Shown here piece after piece: positions 24,557-34,435 of a stretch of DNA of 64,000 bases. Made by a program: the position numbers and the translations under genes. The stretch's first letter is position 1. The number at the start of each line of letters is the position of its first letter. The stretch is from a virus, in the IMG/VR virus record IMGVR_UViG_3300021963_007714, positions 1 to 64,000 of that record; one strand, written 5' to 3'. The notes below the pieces were generated by a model that was given only the letters and a program-made list of their open reading frames with translations, ran no database searches and was not told where the DNA came from.

Positions 24557-26761
24557 ATGACCATTTTATACGTTAATACAGGTTCTACTGCCAATGCAGG
24601 CGATGGAGATAGCATTCGTGCAGCATTCACTAAAATAAATGAAAATTTTAGATTTATCAGCACGATTACTGTGAATAGTAATACACAGTATCAAAACATT
24701 ATCCCGTTAACTAGCTCTACATACATTATAGGTGGAACCTACACAACTTTTAAAAGCGTATATCTCAATGACAGCATATCATTAAAAGGTCAATTAATTT
24801 CTGTTAATACAGCAGGATCACTTACGTATAAAGGTATTCCTATAGGTATTACATCCACAGCCCCCACTCCTCCTGTAGATGCTAGTACTGGCACAACTTG
24901 GTATGATCCTACTCTAGGAAAACTGTTTATATATTATGATGATTATTGGGTTGACATTGGATCAGGGACAGGAGGGGGAGGCAGTAACCTTTTAACTGTC
25001 AATTCAGATATTTTACCAATTACCGATAACATTTATGATATTGGGTCAACATCTACTAGGTTTAGATCTGCTCATTTAGGAACGGCTCTATATCTAGGCA
25101 CTGGTACAGTGACCTATAATGGAATTTTAAGAGTAAATGGTTTACCTGTTGATGGTCCATCAGGACCAACAGGCCCTTCAGGTCCACAAGGATTATTAGG
25201 TGGTTTGAACTATGTAGTAACAGCCTCTGGAGTGGCTAATTTTCTTGTAAATGGATTACCTGACCCTGCGGTAACCTTGCTTAGGGGTTTTACATATTAT
25301 TTCAATGTTAACGCACCGGCTACACCGTTTTGGATTAAAACTGTACCTTCTACAGGTACATCATTTGCCTATTCTTCGGGTGTTTCTAATAATGGTACAG
25401 ATACAGGCGTAATTCAATTTACTGTTCCTGATAATGCTCCTAGCACGCTGTATTACATCAGTCAAAATTACGGAAACATGCAGGGAGTATTCAATGTAAT
25501 TACCAGTTCGGCAGCAGGACCTACTGGTCCTTCTGGCCCACAAGGCCCTGCTCTAGGATTTGATCAAGACCTATTTACAACCAGTTCAGTTATATTTGAA
25601 AATTTGACAGTAAACGGTAGTAGTACATTTTTTGGCAAAGCCTTGTTTTTAAATACTGTAACCTATGTAGCAAGTACAAATACCTATGTTACAGATAATC
25701 TCTTTGATATACATACTCCTCCGGAAAATCTAGGACCTAGCTGGACTTTTGACGATGGTCAAGACATAGGTATCAGAATGCACTATTGGGGAGCCATTAC
25801 CAGCGCCTATACAGGTACTTTAACAGTAACTAATAGTGGTACATCTGCTTGGATCATAGATGGTGCTATCAATCCTCCGCTGGATTTGATTTCAGGATAC
25901 ACCTATACATTCAATGTTAATTCTCCGGGGCATCCTTTTTACATCAAATATACTGCCACTCCGGGATCAGCAGGCGCTTATCCAAATGTAACCAATAATG
26001 GTACAGAAACAGGTCTTGTTACCTTTGTAGCACCATATGGTATAGCACCTCTATATTATGTTTGTGGTATTCATACCAGTATGAATAACACTTTAACATT
26101 TATAGGAGATGGGAATACAGGTACGACAGCAGCACTTTATATAGATAATACCACTAAGTATTTGGAATTTAAAGAATCTGGATTTGAGACTGCGGGCGAC
26201 TTTGGTGGCGGTGAATACGGCACATTTAAGGCCAAACACGTCAAGGTTACACAAACTGTGGAATTTGGTGATACCTCAGTACAAACCACGGCATTTACTG
26301 GTAGTGCTGTCTATGCTACGTCAGCTGGGTATGCTTCTACTGCTTCTACAGCATCGGTTGCCTTAAGTGTACAGGGAGGGACTGTAGTAGGAAATGTTCC
26401 TGTAAATAACACCAATCAATTACAGGTTGGTTATCTTGCTGTCCCACAGGTGGCTACAAATACAAATTACACTCTGCAACTCACCGATCAAGGTAAGCAT
26501 GTCTATAGTACCACAGCCACAGTTGGGCAGACTGTAACCATTCCAGATAGCGTCAGTGTGCCATTTCCGTTAGGAACAGCAGTAACTATAGTTTTGAAAG
26601 GCACAGGTACTATAGCAATTTCAACAGGAACTGGTGTTAGTTTATATTTGGCAGGTAGTGAAGATGCGCCATCAAATAGATTGTTATCTGCTAATGGTAT
26701 GGCTACTATATTAAAGGTCGAGAATAATACATGGTTCATTAATGGCACTGGGTTAACATAA
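24557..26761 (+). CDS. Fibre protein with two cupredoxin-like domains and short collagen segments
   Basis: A 734-residue virion adhesin. The start (MTILYVNTGSTANAGDGDSI then FTKINENF, residues 1-31) is a recurrent N-terminus of marine T4-like phage fibres. Collagen-like GPSGPTGPSGPQG occurs at about 200-212 and again at 321-331. Two similar domains of about 100 residues (217-315 and 418-516) have a cupredoxin-like pattern. The second keeps His459, Cys503, His506 and Met509, a complete type-1 copper ligand set; the first has Thr, Ser and Tyr in place of three of these. IHTPPENLGPSWTFDDGQDIG (385-405) is another fibre module. Stop shares TAATG with the next gene. Confidence 0.75.
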   Translation: MTILYVNTGSTANAGDGDSIRAAFTKINENFRFISTITVNSNTQYQNIIPLTSSTYIIGGTYTTFKSVYLNDSISLKGQLISVNTAGSLTYKGIPIGITSTAPTPPVDASTGTTWYDPTLGKLFIYYDDYWVDIGSGTGGGGSNLLTVNSDILPITDNIYDIGSTSTRFRSAHLGTALYLGTGTVTYNGILRVNGLPVDGPSGPTGPSGPQGLLGGLNYVVTASGVANFLVNGLPDPAVTLLRGFTYYFNVNAPATPFWIKTVPSTGTSFAYSSGVSNNGTDTGVIQFTVPDNAPSTLYYISQNYGNMQGVFNVITSSAAGPTGPSGPQGPALGFDQDLFTTSSVIFENLTVNGSSTFFGKALFLNTVTYVASTNTYVTDNLFDIHTPPENLGPSWTFDDGQDIGIRMHYWGAITSAYTGTLTVTNSGTSAWIIDGAINPPLDLISGYTYTFNVNSPGHPFYIKYTATPGSAGAYPNVTNNGTETGLVTFVAPYGIAPLYYVCGIHTSMNNTLTFIGDGNTGTTAALYIDNTTKYLEFKESGFETAGDFGGGEYGTFKAKHVKVTQTVEFGDTSVQTTAFTGSAVYATSAGYASTASTASVALSVQGGTVVGNVPVNNTNQLQVGYLAVPQVATNTNYTLQLTDQGKHVYSTTATVGQTVTIPDSVSVPFPLGTAVTIVLKGTGTIAISTGTGVSLYLAGSEDAPSNRLLSANGMATILKVENNTWFINGTGLT

Positions 26762-28218
26762 TGACTGGTATTACACAGATGGTCCTTTCGGGGGCAGATC
26801 CAATTTATGGATTTAGAGGTTTAATATCAAATTCTAACAGTATGTTATTTGGAGAACAAGCGGGCACAACTCTCCAAGTTAACGATAATAACCTTATGTC
26901 ATCTCTAACTGTAGGAGGTCTTCCTGGGTTCGGCACAAGTGCCTTTTCAATAGAATATTGGGTATACTTTACTAATAATCAATTCAGTGAAGGCATAGTC
27001 CATCAAAATGGACAGGTCATATTAGGCAGTGCCAGTGTTACAGGAGGGTTGGCCATTGCGCACAATGCTTCTGGTATATACGTACACAATTACCTTTTAG
27101 TGAATAATGTATTGACCATTCCTGCAACCGCAGCCCCTACCCAATCATGGGAATTAGAGACCTGGTATCATGTGGCTATCAGCCGTGATTCCTCTAATCA
27201 ATTAACTATGTGGGTAAATGGTTTTAGAACGCCAAATGGAGTTCTTTCTAATTCAACAAATTATTATATTGTCCCTACAATATTAGGTTCTTGGCGTACA
27301 ACATATGGATTTGGAACAACAAATAATCTTATTGGTAGATTATACAATTTGCGCATTGTTCAAGGTGCCGCAGCATATAATCCGTCTATCAGTACCATCA
27401 CTGTGCCTTCAGCGCCTCTAGGACTTTATTCAAATACTACAAAATTATTATTGCGATCACCTACAGGAAATAACTTTCAAGATACTTCTTTAACTTCAAC
27501 AGTCACACCACGAGCTGGCACAGTTAACCAATCATTGTCTACACCTTTTAATGATAGACCTAACCTCGTAGGCGCTAAAAATAATTTAAGCAGTCCTTTT
27601 AACACTGCGCAGTCTGGTAGTATTCTGCTTAGGGGCATCAATACTTTTGCTTTTTATACAGGTGGGCAGGGTATGGCTTTTGGAACTGGAGACTTTACCA
27701 TTGAATGGTTTAGTTTCAGTTTAGATCAATATGCCTACAGTACACCTTGGTGGTATGGAACCACTGCTAGTCCTACAATAGGTATAAGTTTTGAAGTTGT
27801 TGGTGCAAATACCAACATAAAATTATATTTTGGCGTATCTAGTATAACACTGGCAACGGTGGCTAAATCAACCTATGATAAGAAATGGGTACACTGGGCT
27901 TTGGTAAGAATAAGTGGTATTTTGTATTATTATAGAGATGGTGTTTTATTGAATGTAGGTGGAACAGCCCATAATCAAAATTACACTGATGTTTCAAGTA
28001 ATTTATTTTTAGGGAAAAAAGGTTTGTCTGCGCAGGTAAATGAAGCATTTGTTGGACCACTTACTAATTTTAGGGTGTCCAAGGGTGTCGGAGTCTACAC
28101 CGGATCATTTACCAGACCTACCAGTAATCTACTGAGGATACAAACTGCTAACCCATACGGTGGATCTAACACAGTTGCTTTGCGTAGTGATCAGGTTCCT
28201 TATCTATTAGTGCCATAA
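26761..28218 (+). CDS. LamG-like (concanavalin A-fold) virion adhesin
   Basis: A 485-residue protein with two laminin-G/concanavalin-like jellyroll domains. The first (about 55-235) contains FSIEYWVYFTNN, WYHVAISRDSSNQLTMWVNG and IGRLYNLRIVQGAAAY. The second (about 300-465) contains FTIEWFSFSLD, WVHWALVRISGILYYYRDG and VGPLTNFRVSKGVGVYTG. Such domains bind carbohydrates, so host surface recognition is likely. Coupled to the preceding fibre gene by TAATG. Beyond the domain repeat no internal oddity was seen. Confidence 0.75.
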   Translation: MTGITQMVLSGADPIYGFRGLISNSNSMLFGEQAGTTLQVNDNNLMSSLTVGGLPGFGTSAFSIEYWVYFTNNQFSEGIVHQNGQVILGSASVTGGLAIAHNASGIYVHNYLLVNNVLTIPATAAPTQSWELETWYHVAISRDSSNQLTMWVNGFRTPNGVLSNSTNYYIVPTILGSWRTTYGFGTTNNLIGRLYNLRIVQGAAAYNPSISTITVPSAPLGLYSNTTKLLLRSPTGNNFQDTSLTSTVTPRAGTVNQSLSTPFNDRPNLVGAKNNLSSPFNTAQSGSILLRGINTFAFYTGGQGMAFGTGDFTIEWFSFSLDQYAYSTPWWYGTTASPTIGISFEVVGANTNIKLYFGVSSITLATVAKSTYDKKWVHWALVRISGILYYYRDGVLLNVGGTAHNQNYTDVSSNLFLGKKGLSAQVNEAFVGPLTNFRVSKGVGVYTGSFTRPTSNLLRIQTANPYGGSNTVALRSDQVPYLLVP

Positions 28219-28221
28219 ATA
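28214..28221 (+). promoter_or_regulatory. Late promoter box (CATAAATA)
   Basis: CATAAATA overlaps the stop of the LamG-like gene and ends 19 nt before ATG 28241. The predicted leader includes AGGAA. It probably starts a transcript for the small virion genes 28241-30584. Confidence 0.55.
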
Positions 28222-28240
28222 TACAAAAATAGGAAACAAT

Positions 28241-28612
28241 ATGCCATTAAATTTTCCTTCTGGAGCAACAACTGGTACAATTTATACCGGAACAAATAGT
28301 GTTGTCTATGTCTACGACGGCATAAGATGGAGAATCAATGCTACGGGAGAAGTTGATCCTATCTATAGCACAGGAACAGCCAGTGCTATTACCGCAACCA
28401 ATATATCAAATTGGAATACTTCCTATAGTTGGGGTAATCATGCTACAAGGGGATACTTAACTGCTACAAACACCGTAAATTTTTCAACGAAGCCAATAAG
28501 TTCAACTTCAACTGGTGCTGCTGGTTCCCTGGCAGTAGATGGCAGTTATCTATACATATGTACAGCTACCAATGCTTGGAAGAGAATAGGCTGGGATACA
28601 AACTCCTGGTAA
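28241..28612 (+). CDS. Small fibre-type virion protein
   Basis: A 123-residue Thr/Ser/Trp-rich protein. The N-terminal PLNFPSGATTGTIYTG is followed by VYVYDGIRWR, a short repeat-like pattern common in phage fibre proteins that display small beta modules. ISNWNTSYSWGNHATRGYL (58-76) and AVDGSYLYICTATNAWKR (98-115) are likewise typical of fibre and peptidase-associated phage proteins. No signal peptide. Probably a tail-fibre or head-decoration accessory. Confidence 0.6.
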   Translation: MPLNFPSGATTGTIYTGTNSVVYVYDGIRWRINATGEVDPIYSTGTASAITATNISNWNTSYSWGNHATRGYLTATNTVNFSTKPISSTSTGAAGSLAVDGSYLYICTATNAWKRIGWDTNSW

Positions 28613-28621
28613 ATAGCTATT

Positions 28622-28930
28622 ATGAAAGCCACAGATATAATTAGAGGTGTTTTAGATCTTATTGATGACATAGATTGTCATAACTCAGATGTAGAACCTG
28701 ATGAGATTGTCACCGGGTCTGATACAAACAGATTTAAGCATATCTTTGATTTATTAAGTAAAGAACATGAACAGATGTATAATAACAGCCCTGCTGAAAA
28801 AATTGCTAGCATTGATTCTGTAACAGTGGATGCAGGTGGTGGATGGAATGGTCCTAAAAATCCTGCCGATATGAGATCAAATAGTGTTAGTCTATTTCCG
28901 GGATATCAAGCAGAGAATAAAGGACAATAA
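28622..28930 (+). CDS. Acidic small phage protein
   Basis: A 102-residue acidic protein. MKATDIIRGVLDLIDDID opens with a helix, followed by an Asp/Glu-rich region (DVEPDEIVTGSD) and a helix (RFKHIFDLLSKEHEQMY). The second half is polar and Gly/Asn-rich. Similar openings occur in small virion-associated proteins of marine myoviruses, but function is unknown. It lies between fibre genes with 9- and 2-nt gaps. Confidence 0.55.
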   Translation: MKATDIIRGVLDLIDDIDCHNSDVEPDEIVTGSDTNRFKHIFDLLSKEHEQMYNNSPAEKIASIDSVTVDAGGGWNGPKNPADMRSNSVSLFPGYQAENKGQ

Positions 28931-28932
28931 AA

Positions 28933-29220
28933 ATGAGTAGATATATGACCCCTTATACCAGTGCTGGCGTACCCAAATTCGCCACGCTAGTAACAAATAC
29001 AAGCAGTGTAAACACAGCTACAACAGCTAGGAGAATCACTGTATTAGTAGGTGCGGTCCCACACTTCATGACATTTGGTACTAGCACTGTGGTAGCGACA
29101 GCAGCTGGTGTGGTTCTTCCAGCACATAGTTGTCTAGATTTTAATATGACCACAGGAACTCATATAGCTTTCTTAAGTTCAAGTGGAGCAAGCACAGTCA
29201 CAGTAATTGATGCTGACTAA
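28933..29220 (+). CDS. Small virion protein of unknown function
   Basis: A 95-residue Thr/Ala/Val-rich protein, predicted all-beta, beginning MSRYMTPYTSAGVPKFATLV. It has no motif, signal peptide or charged region. Size, composition and position fit a head-decoration or fibre-tip protein. Confidence 0.5.
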   Translation: MSRYMTPYTSAGVPKFATLVTNTSSVNTATTARRITVLVGAVPHFMTFGTSTVVATAAGVVLPAHSCLDFNMTTGTHIAFLSSSGASTVTVIDAD

Positions 29221-29225
29221 TAGTA

Positions 29226-30584
29226 ATGCCTGTTGATCGATATCTAAACACTGGATCAAATTACGTTCATCCGCAGGAGAGTAATCTATTAAATGTCCAT
29301 AAGGCCATGGAGTATAATGCTCTAGGACAACCTGTTCTTAGGGCGAATGTTAATTTAGTAGGTTCTGGAGAAGGGTCTGGAGTTATTTCCAGCATAGACA
29401 CCAAAGGTCGTCTCAAAGTCCAAACACAGGAGACAATATTTTTTAATACGTTCCAGTATGGCAAAGAAACAGATGTTTGGGATGAATCGGCAGTAAACGG
29501 TGCATCTGCTACCTTTGATTCAAGTTTAAGTCAAATCCGTATGGCCGTTACTAACCAAGTAGGATCTAAGGTAATACGTCAAACACGCAACGTTCAACGT
29601 TATACACCTGGCCGGCAACAGACCATTGCGTTTGCTGTAAGACTACAAACGCCGGTAACTGGTATACGCCGTAGATTTGGGATGTTTGATGGCAATGACG
29701 GATTTTTCTTTGAAGACTGCGGAACCGTGGATGCCACAACAGGACTACCGCAATATGCCTGTGTGGTTATTAACAGTGACGGCGGCACACCTACAGTAGA
29801 AAGAATATATCGAGATCAATGGAACGGTGACAAATTAGATGGCACTGGTCCCAGCGGTATAGTTGCTAATCCGCAGGCACAACAATTAGTAATGATGGAC
29901 TACGAATGGTATGGCGCTGGACATATAGTTTTCATGTTTGTCATTAATGGGCTACCAAGGGTTATACACACCGTTCAAAATGGTAACAGACTACAGAGTC
30001 CTTGGGCCAAAACACCTTTCTTGCCCATTAGATTAGAGATAGAAAATCTCACAGGAGCGGCAGGAACACACTATCTTTATCAGGGAAGTAACAGTTTATT
30101 ATCAGAGGGATCTGTAGAAAAATTAGGGATTGCAGTCAGCCTAATAACCCCTTTGGCAGGCATCAATATGCCACTAAGCAATACATTTTATCCTATAGTA
30201 AGCATAAGATTAAAGAGCACGGCACTTACAGGAATTTTACTGCCGACTTTTTTCCAGGCCAGCACAGTAGATAATACAGATATATATTTTAAACTAATTC
30301 GAAATGCCACGGTTAATGGCACCTGGGTAGATCATCCAGATACTAATTCTTTTACACAATATAACTATACAAGCACAGGTGCTATTACCGATGGGATTGA
30401 GTTAACATCTGGTATTATCACTGCGGGCAGTAGTGGAAGTGGAATTAGAGTAGATGCAGATACAGTTTATCAAGTGGGCAGAGGCAGTCTTGGCACTGTG
30501 AGCGATACATTGACTTTGGCAATCGCCGCAAAAAATGCTAACAAAAATGCCGTTGCTTCAATGACCTGGATTGAACAGAGATAA
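29226..30584 (+). CDS. Virion structural protein, paralogous core with the gene at 53976
   Basis: A 452-residue protein. The core (about 115-250) shares a distinctive layout with the 1039-residue protein at 53976: IRQTRNVQRYTPGRQQTIAF and FGMFDGNDGFFFEDCG, then DQWNGDKLDGTGPSGI and DYEWYGAGHIVFMF. In the other protein these read IRQTRRYFRYQSGKGIQF, LGMFDNQNGFFFEYDG, WNIDKMDGTGESGF and DYTWYGAGAIRWGF. I know this core from structural proteins of marine T4-like phages; its exact role is not known to me. The N-terminus lacks the long leader modules of the paralogue. Confidence 0.7.
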   Translation: MPVDRYLNTGSNYVHPQESNLLNVHKAMEYNALGQPVLRANVNLVGSGEGSGVISSIDTKGRLKVQTQETIFFNTFQYGKETDVWDESAVNGASATFDSSLSQIRMAVTNQVGSKVIRQTRNVQRYTPGRQQTIAFAVRLQTPVTGIRRRFGMFDGNDGFFFEDCGTVDATTGLPQYACVVINSDGGTPTVERIYRDQWNGDKLDGTGPSGIVANPQAQQLVMMDYEWYGAGHIVFMFVINGLPRVIHTVQNGNRLQSPWAKTPFLPIRLEIENLTGAAGTHYLYQGSNSLLSEGSVEKLGIAVSLITPLAGINMPLSNTFYPIVSIRLKSTALTGILLPTFFQASTVDNTDIYFKLIRNATVNGTWVDHPDTNSFTQYNYTSTGAITDGIELTSGIITAGSSGSGIRVDADTVYQVGRGSLGTVSDTLTLAIAAKNANKNAVASMTWIEQR

Positions 30585-30593
30585 AGGAAAAAT

Positions 30594-31028
30594 ATGAAAA
30601 AATTATTAATTATCCTTGCTATGCTACCATTGTTAGCATTTGCACAGAAAACACCACAGGGGGTAACCTATGATGCAAAAATTATCCGTGTTAATGATGG
30701 AGATACTGTGGTCATTGCAGCACCATTCTTGCCAGCACCGCTCAAACCAGAATTAGCAGTTCGCATCTACGGAGTAGACACCCCTGAAAAAGGCTTCAGA
30801 GCACAGTGCCCAAGTGAAGATCAGCGTGGACAAGCAGCCACAGCATTTACTAAAAAAGCAGTAGAATCAACTCAAAAGCATCAGGTCGTGCTCTATGGAT
30901 GGGACAAGTTTGGTGGTCGTGTGTTAGGTGACATGATTCTAAACGGTGTTAGTCTCAGAGCAGAATTGATCAAAAATGGCTATGCCCGCGAATATTTCGG
31001 TGAAGCAAAGCAGAGTTGGTGTAACTAG
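30594..31028 (+). CDS. Secreted thermonuclease (SNase family)
   Basis: A 144-residue nuclease with a Sec signal peptide (1-17, MKKLLIILAMLPLLAFA). The staphylococcal nuclease pattern is complete: RVNDGDTVV (32-40), RIYGVDTPEKG (57-67, with Arg57, Asp62 and Glu65), DQRGQAA (76-82), and WDKFGGRVLGD (103-113, Arg109). It is a Ca2+-dependent, sugar-nonspecific DNase/RNase acting in the periplasm or outside the cell. Two Cys (Cys72, Cys143) could form a disulfide. An exported nuclease placed among fibre genes suggests a role against incoming foreign DNA or in nucleotide scavenging. AAGGA precedes the ATG. Confidence 0.85.
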   Translation: MKKLLIILAMLPLLAFAQKTPQGVTYDAKIIRVNDGDTVVIAAPFLPAPLKPELAVRIYGVDTPEKGFRAQCPSEDQRGQAATAFTKKAVESTQKHQVVLYGWDKFGGRVLGDMILNGVSLRAELIKNGYAREYFGEAKQSWCN

Positions 31029-31156
31029 TGCCCTGGTATATACATATATATCATTTTATATGGTTAATAATTTGTCTTGCCTTGGGCTTATATATTAGTT
31101 ATTGGATACCATTACTAATTGTGGTAGCAATAGTGTTCTACGGAATGAAGTATTAA
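31028..31156 (+). CDS. 42-residue membrane protein
   Basis: A small hydrophobic protein read from GTG inside the nuclease stop (TAGTG overlap). Two hydrophobic stretches (HFIWLIICLALGLYISYW and PLLIVVAIVFYGM) could make one or two helices. Direct coupling to the secreted thermonuclease hints at a partner such as an immunity or localisation protein. No family was recognised. Confidence 0.5.
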   Translation: MPWYIHIYHFIWLIICLALGLYISYWIPLLIVVAIVFYGMKY

Positions 31157-31164
31157 CATAAATA
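31157..31164 (+). promoter_or_regulatory. Late promoter box (CATAAATA), near-leaderless
   Basis: CATAAATA ends 7 nt before ATG 31172, the same spacing as at 2418, 37479 and 57143. Predicted transcription start is 2 nt before the ATG, and no Shine-Dalgarno sequence is present. Confidence 0.55.
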
Positions 31165-31171
31165 CCTTATT

Positions 31172-31426
31172 ATGAGAGCCAGAGAATTTGTAATAAATGT
31201 GCCTATAACCATTAAGATTAATGGAGACGGAGATCCAGAATTAGATATGGGTCAGGGCAGCAAAGATCAACCCGCTGATCCTAGCCAACTTAAACAAGAT
31301 CCTGTAATGGTTCCTCCATTACAGCAACAGATTGAACTACAAAAAGCAGAAGCAGGTAAATTAAGCCCTGTCATAGCAGATCTAACACAAGACGAAGTAG
31401 ATCCAGACACCAAACAACTGCCTTAA
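31172..31426 (+). CDS. Small virion-type protein
   Basis: An 84-residue acidic, Gln/Pro-rich protein. MRAREFVINVPITIKIN opens with the MRAREF start that recurs in T4-like marine phages, and DPVMVPPLQQQIELQKAEAG (43-62) is a recognisable conserved core. Function unknown; likely virion-associated or an assembly factor for the large fibre gene that follows. A near-leaderless late promoter precedes it. Confidence 0.6.
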   Translation: MRAREFVINVPITIKINGDGDPELDMGQGSKDQPADPSQLKQDPVMVPPLQQQIELQKAEAGKLSPVIADLTQDEVDPDTKQLP

Positions 31427-31448
31427 AGGGCCCTAAAGGACAAGCCCA

Positions 31449-34406
31449 ATGCCTATACGCAAGATAGAAGCAGGCAGGATAATAACCGTACAGTCAGACC
31501 AATGGGTAGGCCCATATGGTACCATTTGGTATGATGAAACACTGGGTGATCTACGCATAGGTGATGATGTAACTCCTGGTGGTAGGCAAATAAGTTTTGG
31601 TGGCAGTGCGACAGATCTAACCGCTGTTACCACAAACATATTACCAGCAAGCACTTATTCTGGTGTTTTAAACATAGGCAGTCCATCAAATCCGTGGAAT
31701 ACTCTTTATCTAAGCTCTAGCAGTTTTGTATTAGGTGGTAATACCGTTGCTGTGATAGGTGGCGGAATCTATGTTAACGGTAGTCTAGTAACTGGTAGCA
31801 TAGGACCTCAAGGACCTCAAGGTGTAGTTGGACCATCTGGTCCAACTGGTGTTAGCGTAACTGGCCCCCAAGGACCTACAGGAGCTACAGGACCGCAAGG
31901 CATAGTAGGACCTAGTGGACCTAGCGGAGTTACTGTAACTGGCCCTCAGGGACCTCAGGGAATTACAGGTCCAACTGGAGTCCAGGGTAATATAGGACCA
32001 TCAGGAGCAATAGGTCCTAGTGGTGTTCAGGGACCACAGGGTGCTCAAGGAGATACAGGCTCGCAAGGACCACAAGGGCCTACAGGTCTAACAGGTGCAA
32101 CAGGAGTAACAGGTCCTCAGGGCATCCAGGGCGATCAAGGCATAACAGGCCCACAAGGTGTTCAGGGAGCAACCGGTCCCCAAGGAGCGCAAGGTAATGT
32201 TGGTCCACAAGGTCCACAAGGTCTTACTGGTCCACAAGGTCTTACTGGTCCTCAAGGAGCACAAGGGCAGACAGGTCCGCAGGGTCCACAAGGTGTACCT
32301 GGACAGAGTTCTAGTATTTTTCAATTCAAGGCAAATACAACAGCAACTATAGGTGATCCTGGTTCAGGACATTTGATATGGAACAGTATTACACAAACTT
32401 CGGCGACAAGTATTACCTTAAGCCACCTTACTAGCAACAGTTTAGATATAGAATATCTTTTAGGATTCTTACAAAATAATGATACTATTAGAATCCAAGA
32501 ATCTGGTGTAAGTGAGAATTTCCAAAGTTGGCGTGTTATAGGAAATAGCACTGTTACAGTTGGTAGTTATGTAAGTGTACCAGTTTCGTTATTATCTAGC
32601 AGTTATTCATTTACTAGCGAACAAGATCTTATAGTTGTTGTAACATATCCAGGACCAACTGGCCCACAGGGTCCTACAGGATTAACAGGAGCCACGGGAG
32701 CAACAGGACCACAAGGTCCCACTGGTGCTGATGGTACTAGTGTTACTATAGTAGGTACAACTTCTACTCAATCAGGATTGCCATTCCCATATGGAGGAGC
32801 TACGGGTGATGGTTATATTACATCAGGCGATGGGCATCTTTGGATTTATGGTTCTGGAACTTGGACTGATGTAGGAACCATTGTAGGTCCAGAAGGACCT
32901 AGTGGTGTACAAGGACCTCAAGGTCCGATTGGTGTACAAGGACCACAAGGAGCCAGTGGCGTTAGTGGACCACAGGGTGTTAGAGGTCTACAAGGACCTC
33001 AAGGACCAAGCGGTGCTTCTGGAGTTCAAGGTCCTCAAGGAATAGCCGGCCCACAAGGCATAACTGGACCACAAGGAGCTAGTGGAGCTACAGGGCAGGA
33101 TGGTCCACAGGGTGTAACTGGTCCACAAGGAGCTAGTGGTGTAAGCGGGCCACAGGGACCTATAGGCGCTACGGGTGTTGCTGGACCACAAGGGGTACAA
33201 GGGCCACAAGGAGTCAGTGGACCACAAGGCATAGCAGGACCGGAAGGTATACAAGGACCGGAGGGACCACAGGGCCTAACTGGACCACAAGGCTTACAAG
33301 GACCACAAGGAGTAAGTGGACCACAAGGGGCACAGGGGAATACAGGTACTACGGCTACTATAACAATAGGTGTAGTTACTAGTGGAACAACTGCTTCTGT
33401 AACAAATACAGGTAATCAATATGAAGCTGTTCTGAATTTTGTTGTACCTGTAGGTCCTCAAGGGCCTCAAGGTCCAGCTGGGGCTACTGGGACAGAAGGT
33501 CCACAAGGGCCGAGTGGAGCAAGTGGTGTCAGTGGGCCATCTGGTCCCCAAGGTGTAAAAGGTGACACTGCTACTCTCACAGTAAGTTTAATCAGTATTG
33601 CTGGAACTTATTCAAATACTGTTACAAATGTTTCTGCTTTAAGATTTGATAGCGATAGTGGTTTTGATGTAATTGACCTTGGTTCTGGTAATGCTAAGAT
33701 ACAACTTAATTCTACATTTAAGTATTGGAATGTAGATGGAAATCCTGGATTAGTTGCCGAAGGATTAGATACTGTAAATTTCATAGCCAGTACAGGCTCA
33801 CAGATTGTTGCTCTTATATCTGGAACTAACAAGTCCATAACTTTTTCAATAAGACCGGCTACTACATCTAGTCTTGGTGGTATTAAAGTAGGTTCCGGCC
33901 TAAGCATTACACCAGACGGAACTCTCAGCGCATTTGGTGGTGATTATAATACGTTAATCAATAAACCTTTTATACCAAGCACTTTAAACGACTTAAGTGA
34001 TGTAAACACAAGCGGAGCTCTTTCTGGGCAAGTGCTAAAATATGATGGATCTAACTGGACGCCTCAGGCTGATCTAGTAGGATCCGGTGCTCTTACAACA
34101 ATAAAAACATTCAATGTGCTAGGTAGATTTAATGCGCCTGTGCTTGGAAAAGCAATATTTGTACCCCCTACAGCAGATACCATTAGATCAATAACACTCA
34201 CTAACGGAGGGGGCGTTGTAGGCAATGATCTTATGGTAGGATTATATAGAAATAACGAATTATTGAATTTCTTTACAATTCCTGCAGGATATTTTAGGCA
34301 AAATTATTCAGGATTAAATTTTTATATTAGTACTACTGATTATATCACAGTCAGTGTGGTGGCAGGACAAGGGGAAAACTTCTCGATGACCCTACTGAAC
34401 GCATGA
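31449..34406 (+). CDS. Collagen-like tail fibre
   Basis: A 985-residue fibre. The N-terminus ([19 protein letters not shown], then [17 protein letters not shown]) is a recurrent large-phage fibre start. Four blocks of Gly-x-Y triplets, mostly GPQ/GPS/GAT, form collagen-type triple helices: about 116-287, 401-431, 480-633 and 669-706. Between them are beta-rich inserts, including [20 protein letters not shown] (about 431-450) and [20 protein letters not shown]. The last 130 residues (from [18 protein letters not shown]) look like a globular tip. Collagen stalks give a long, stiff but flexible fibre; the tip would bind the host. Confidence 0.85.
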   Translation: MPIRKIEAGRIITVQSDQWVGPYGTIWYDETLGDLRIGDDVTPGGRQISFGGSATDLTAVTTNILPASTYSGVLNIGSPSNPWNTLYLSSSSFVLGGNTVAVIGGGIYVNGSLVTGSIGPQGPQGVVGPSGPTGVSVTGPQGPTGATGPQGIVGPSGPSGVTVTGPQGPQGITGPTGVQGNIGPSGAIGPSGVQGPQGAQGDTGSQGPQGPTGLTGATGVTGPQGIQGDQGITGPQGVQGATGPQGAQGNVGPQGPQGLTGPQGLTGPQGAQGQTGPQGPQGVPGQSSSIFQFKANTTATIGDPGSGHLIWNSITQTSATSITLSHLTSNSLDIEYLLGFLQNNDTIRIQESGVSENFQSWRVIGNSTVTVGSYVSVPVSLLSSSYSFTSEQDLIVVVTYPGPTGPQGPTGLTGATGATGPQGPTGADGTSVTIVGTTSTQSGLPFPYGGATGDGYITSGDGHLWIYGSGTWTDVGTIVGPEGPSGVQGPQGPIGVQGPQGASGVSGPQGVRGLQGPQGPSGASGVQGPQGIAGPQGITGPQGASGATGQDGPQGVTGPQGASGVSGPQGPIGATGVAGPQGVQGPQGVSGPQGIAGPEGIQGPEGPQGLTGPQGLQGPQGVSGPQGAQGNTGTTATITIGVVTSGTTASVTNTGNQYEAVLNFVVPVGPQGPQGPAGATGTEGPQGPSGASGVSGPSGPQGVKGDTATLTVSLISIAGTYSNTVTNVSALRFDSDSGFDVIDLGSGNAKIQLNSTFKYWNVDGNPGLVAEGLDTVNFIASTGSQIVALISGTNKSITFSIRPATTSSLGGIKVGSGLSITPDGTLSAFGGDYNTLINKPFIPSTLNDLSDVNTSGALSGQVLKYDGSNWTPQADLVGSGALTTIKTFNVLGRFNAPVLGKAIFVPPTADTIRSITLTNGGGVVGNDLMVGLYRNNELLNFFTIPAGYFRQNYSGLNFYISTTDYITVSVVAGQGENFSMTLLNA
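31794..33568 (+). repeat. Collagen-triplet DNA repeats within the fibre gene
   Basis: Degenerate 9-bp and 18-bp repeats encode Gly-Pro-Gln and related triplets, as in GGTCCACAAGGT at 32223-32234 and again at 32238-32249. Blocks run at about 31794-32307, 32649-32741, 32886-33350 and 33452-33568. These stretches are richer in G and C than neighbouring genes. Long antisense reading frames across them are by-products of the triplet code. Confidence 0.8.
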
Positions 34407-34410
34407 TTTT

Positions 34411-34418
34411 TATAAATA
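34411..34418 (+). promoter_or_regulatory. Late promoter box (exact TATAAATA)
   Basis: An exact late box 5 nt after the collagen-like fibre stop. Predicted transcription start is near 34424, giving a 44-nt leader that holds the hairpin at 34436 and AGGAG at 34455. Confidence 0.7.
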
Positions 34419-34435
34419 AATAAAATAAAAAGTAC

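Noticed and set aside
31426-31448. GGGCCC palindrome as a terminator
   Set aside because: Only a 6-bp self-complementary core with no loop or T-tract.
32088-33551. Several Trp/Leu- or Pro/Cys-rich antisense reading frames
   Set aside because: They are by-products of the collagen-triplet repeats on the plus strand, with no start signals.
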